A stretch of DNA of 64,000 nt from Phycisphaerales bacterium UBA7800 (lineage in GTDB: Bacteria; Planctomycetota; Phycisphaerae; Phycisphaerales; Phycisphaeraceae), in contig DLCK01000037.1 of the NCBI GenBank assembly GCA_002480565.1, positions 1-64,000 on the forward strand, in the 5' to 3' direction. Under the pieces are notes generated by a model. That model saw only the letters and a program-made list of their open reading frames with translations. It was not told where the DNA came from and searched no databases. Positions within the stretch are counted from its first letter, which is position 1; the number at the start of each line of letters is the position of its first letter. Shown one piece after another: positions 61,744-64,000 of the stretch. The translations under genes were made by a program, and so were the position numbers.

Positions 61744-63903
61744 ATGGCAAAAACCACCGTATCTATCGAAATCGCAGGTCGCACCCTCAGCATCGAAACC
61801 GGCCAACTCGCCAAACAGGCTGACGGCGCGGTCATGGTGCAATATGGCAACACCGTCGTCCTGGGCACCGCCGTTCGCGCACAACCCCGTGAAGGCATCG
61901 ACTTCTTTCCTTTGACCGTTGATTATCGTGAAAAGCTTTCGGCTGCTGGTAAATTCCCCGGCGGTTTCCGCAAGCGTGAAGGCGCACCGAATCAGAAGGA
62001 AGTTCTGACGATGCGTAACATTGACCGCCCCATCCGCCCCTTGTTCCCGCACCACTTCTTTGACGAAGTTCAAATCCAGTGCTGGGTCATGGCTGCAGAC
62101 GGCCAGAACGAACCGGACGTCCTGGCTGGCATCGCAGCTTCGGCAGCCCTGTCCATCAGTTCCGTCCCCTTCCAAGGCCCCATCGCCACCGTGCGTGTCG
62201 GCCGTGTGGATGGCGAATTCGTCCTCTTCCCCACCGCTGCACAGGTTGAATATTCCGACCTGGACATGGTGCTCTCAGGCCACAAAGACGGCTTGAATAT
62301 GATCGAAGTGGGTGCCAATATCCTGCCCGAAGATCAGGTCGCATCAGCCATCGAATTTGGTAATGAAGCGATCCTCAAGATCGTTGCAATGATTGATGAT
62401 CTTGTCGGCAAAGTCGGCAAGGAAAAGGTCTGCGAAACAAACGGCCCCACCGAAGCAATCAGCAGTCTTGTCAACGAAAAGCTTGCTGGCCCGCTCAAGG
62501 CTGCCAAGACCACCGAAGGTGATAAGCTTGATCGTCAAAATGCCGTGAAAGATTGCATCAGCAACTTCCTGGCTACCGAGTTCCCAGAACCCGACGAAAA
62601 CGCTGGCGCCAAGACCTACAAAACCTGGCAGGATAACGTCAAGCTTGCCAAGGTTGCAGTCCATGACCTTGAAGAAGTCATCACCCGCGAAATTATTCGC
62701 TCAGGTGTCCGTACCGACGGTCGCAGCTTTGATCAGCTTCGTGCCATCGAATGTCACACCGGTGTGCTCCCCGTGGTTCACGGTTCTGCTGTGTTCCAAC
62801 GTGGCGAAACCCAGGCACTGGTCACCACCGTGCTGGGCACTTCCAAGGACGAGCAGATTGTTGACGGCCTGGCTGACGAATTCAGCGAAAAATTCTACCT
62901 GCATTACAACTTCCCCCCATTCTCCGTGGGTGAAGCCAAGCGCATCATGGGCCCCGGTCGCCGCGAAATCGGCCACGGCAAGTTGGCTGAAAAAGCCCTC
63001 GTCCCCGTGCTGCCTGCTCCCGATGATTTCCCCTACACCATCCGTCTGGTCAGTGACATCCTTGAATCCAACGGTTCAAGCTCCATGGCCTCGGCTTGCG
63101 GTGGCACCCTTGCCCTGCTCGACGCGGGTGTGCCCCTGATCGCACCGGTTGGTGGTATCTCCATCGGCATGATCTCCGCGGACAACGACGGCGAAGAAGA
63201 CATCTACCTCACCGACATCCAGGGTGAAGAAGATCACTTCGGCGACATGGACTTCAAAGTCACCGGTACCCGCGAAGGCATCACTGCCATCCAGTTGGAT
63301 CTTAAAATCCGTGGCTTGAACATGGAGCAGATTCGCAAGACCTTCGAACTGGCCAAGAAAAACCGCATCCAGATCATCGAAATGATCGAAGCGGAAGTGC
63401 CAGCTCCAAAGGAATTGAATCCCAACGCACCGCGTATGCTCAAGACCCACATCCATCCCGACAAAATCGGCAAGCTCATCGGCCCCGGTGGCAAGACCAT
63501 CCGTGCCATCGAAGCCCTCACCGGCGCCACCCTCGACATCGAGGAAGACGGCACGGTCTACGTCTCAGCGGTCGGTCTGGACAAGGCTCAGGCCGGTCTG
63601 GAAGAAGTCGAAAAACTCTGTGCTGAGCTTAAGGTTGGCACCATCTATAACGGCAAGGTTGTCTCCATCAAAGACTTTGGTGCATTCATCGAATTGGCAC
63701 CAGGCACCGAAGGCCTCTGTCATATCTCCGAGTTGAGTCACGGGTATGTCAAACAGGTCAGCGATATCGTCAAGATGGGACAAATGGTCAAGGTCAAGTG
63801 CATCAATGTCGACGACCAGGGCCGTGTCAAACTGTCCATCAAGGCTGCCGAAGAAGCACCTTCAGGTGATGAAAAGTCCGAAAATGATGGTGCAGCAGGG
63901 TAA
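61744..63903 (+). CDS. pnp: Polyribonucleotide nucleotidyltransferase (PNPase)
   Basis: A 719-residue PNPase, a 3'-5' phosphorolytic exoribonuclease of the RNA degradosome. The first RNase PH domain begins GRTLSIETGQLAKQADGAV and includes FPLTVDYREK and GGFRKREGAPN. A helical linker follows, then the second RNase PH domain (IIRSGVRTDGRSFDQLRAIE, FPPFSVGE, PGRREIGHG, SDILESNGSSSMASACGG). The KH domain shows the GPGG loop (IGKLIGPGGKTIRAIE), and the S1 domain ends in a short acidic tail. Length and order are canonical. AAAGGA precedes the ATG at 61744; the longer frame from 61693 is not needed. The gene lies downstream of rpsO. Confidence 0.97.
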   Translation: MAKTTVSIEIAGRTLSIETGQLAKQADGAVMVQYGNTVVLGTAVRAQPREGIDFFPLTVDYREKLSAAGKFPGGFRKREGAPNQKEVLTMRNIDRPIRPLFPHHFFDEVQIQCWVMAADGQNEPDVLAGIAASAALSISSVPFQGPIATVRVGRVDGEFVLFPTAAQVEYSDLDMVLSGHKDGLNMIEVGANILPEDQVASAIEFGNEAILKIVAMIDDLVGKVGKEKVCETNGPTEAISSLVNEKLAGPLKAAKTTEGDKLDRQNAVKDCISNFLATEFPEPDENAGAKTYKTWQDNVKLAKVAVHDLEEVITREIIRSGVRTDGRSFDQLRAIECHTGVLPVVHGSAVFQRGETQALVTTVLGTSKDEQIVDGLADEFSEKFYLHYNFPPFSVGEAKRIMGPGRREIGHGKLAEKALVPVLPAPDDFPYTIRLVSDILESNGSSSMASACGGTLALLDAGVPLIAPVGGISIGMISADNDGEEDIYLTDIQGEEDHFGDMDFKVTGTREGITAIQLDLKIRGLNMEQIRKTFELAKKNRIQIIEMIEAEVPAPKELNPNAPRMLKTHIHPDKIGKLIGPGGKTIRAIEALTGATLDIEEDGTVYVSAVGLDKAQAGLEEVEKLCAELKVGTIYNGKVVSIKDFGAFIELAPGTEGLCHISELSHGYVKQVSDIVKMGQMVKVKCINVDDQGRVKLSIKAAEEAPSGDEKSENDGAAG

Positions 63904-64000
63904 TCTGAAGAATTTGACTGCAATCTGAATAGATTTTCGTTTTGTTTCGGTAAGGAAACCGGTACAATAATCCGTGGCAAGTTGGGGGCCCTGGGAAAAG
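63904..64000 (+). promoter_or_regulatory. Possible promoter after pnp, region cut by window end
   Basis: TACAAT near 63963-63968 resembles a -10 element, with TGTTTCGG about 17 bases before it as a weak -35. GGTAAGGAAACC may be part of a small dyad. What it would drive lies beyond the window. Confidence 0.3.

Noticed and set aside
1..64000. CRISPR arrays, tRNA or rRNA genes, prophage or complete insertion sequences
   Set aside because: No regularly spaced direct repeats, no tRNA T-loop or cloverleaf patterns, and no transposase, integrase or phage structural genes were seen.

Overview
The window looks like chromosomal DNA of a Gram-negative, polysaccharide-degrading bacterium of the Planctomycetota, most likely the Phycisphaerae. 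This is an inference. It rests on four type IV pseudopilin-like proteins, three with an H-X9-DG-type tail, beside LacI/GntR-type regulators; on CxPxR sulfatases and multi-modular glycosidases; on a stand-alone LigD_N protein; and on an autotransporter that implies an outer membrane. No rRNA or tRNA is visible to settle the phylum. Base composition is moderate (about half G+C). Intergenic spaces carry many imperfect palindromic repeats.

Layout. 1-250: palindromic repeat. 337-1253 (-): RsbV/RsbW-like partner-switch pair. 1461-7691 (+): two tandem cytoplasmic sulfatases, a LysM membrane protein, a FAD oxidoreductase, a palindromic element and an aldo/keto reductase. 7854-11548: small acidic protein, ComEA-like protein, GH10-like protein lacking both catalytic glutamates, acetylxylan esterase. 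11824-16344 (+): NagB/PIG-L fusion, sugar isomerase, a structured non-coding RNA with its own promoter and terminator, serine acetyltransferase. 16605-18818 (-): ArsM-like methyltransferase with a cysteine-rich tail and a secreted membrane-anchored protein. 19970-29090 (-): carbohydrate locus (regulator, pseudopilin, GH42-like enzyme, clan GH-A enzyme). 29796-39635: queA, two membrane proteins, aldo/keto reductase, pabB, photolyase, ppdK. 40039-46258: autotransporter, GH43, SGNH-type protein, lone pseudopilin. 46967-51613 (+): second carbohydrate operon (regulator, laminin-G-like protein, pseudopilin, GH99-like enzyme). 51667-60874: DUF456, HEAT-repeat and BamE-like proteins, a DUF4241-like protein, a LacI regulator plus pseudopilin, TPR lipoprotein, LigD_N and small proteins. 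61019-63903: rpsO-pnp.

How the genes fit together. The sulfatases, GH42-, GH43-, GH99- and clan GH-A-type enzymes, acetylxylan esterase, aldo/keto reductases, sugar isomerase and NagB/PIG-L fusion fit uptake and breakdown of complex, probably sulfated or acetylated, polysaccharides or amino sugars. The most distinctive pattern is the repeated gene pair 'sugar-responsive regulator followed directly by one pseudopilin', seen at three separate loci. Two of these also carry secreted glycosidases, and each has candidate operator repeats upstream of the regulator. The other notable items are the unassigned RNA at about 14880-15139, the family of hairpin-type intergenic elements, and enzymes with altered active sites (GH10-like protein, NagB domain).
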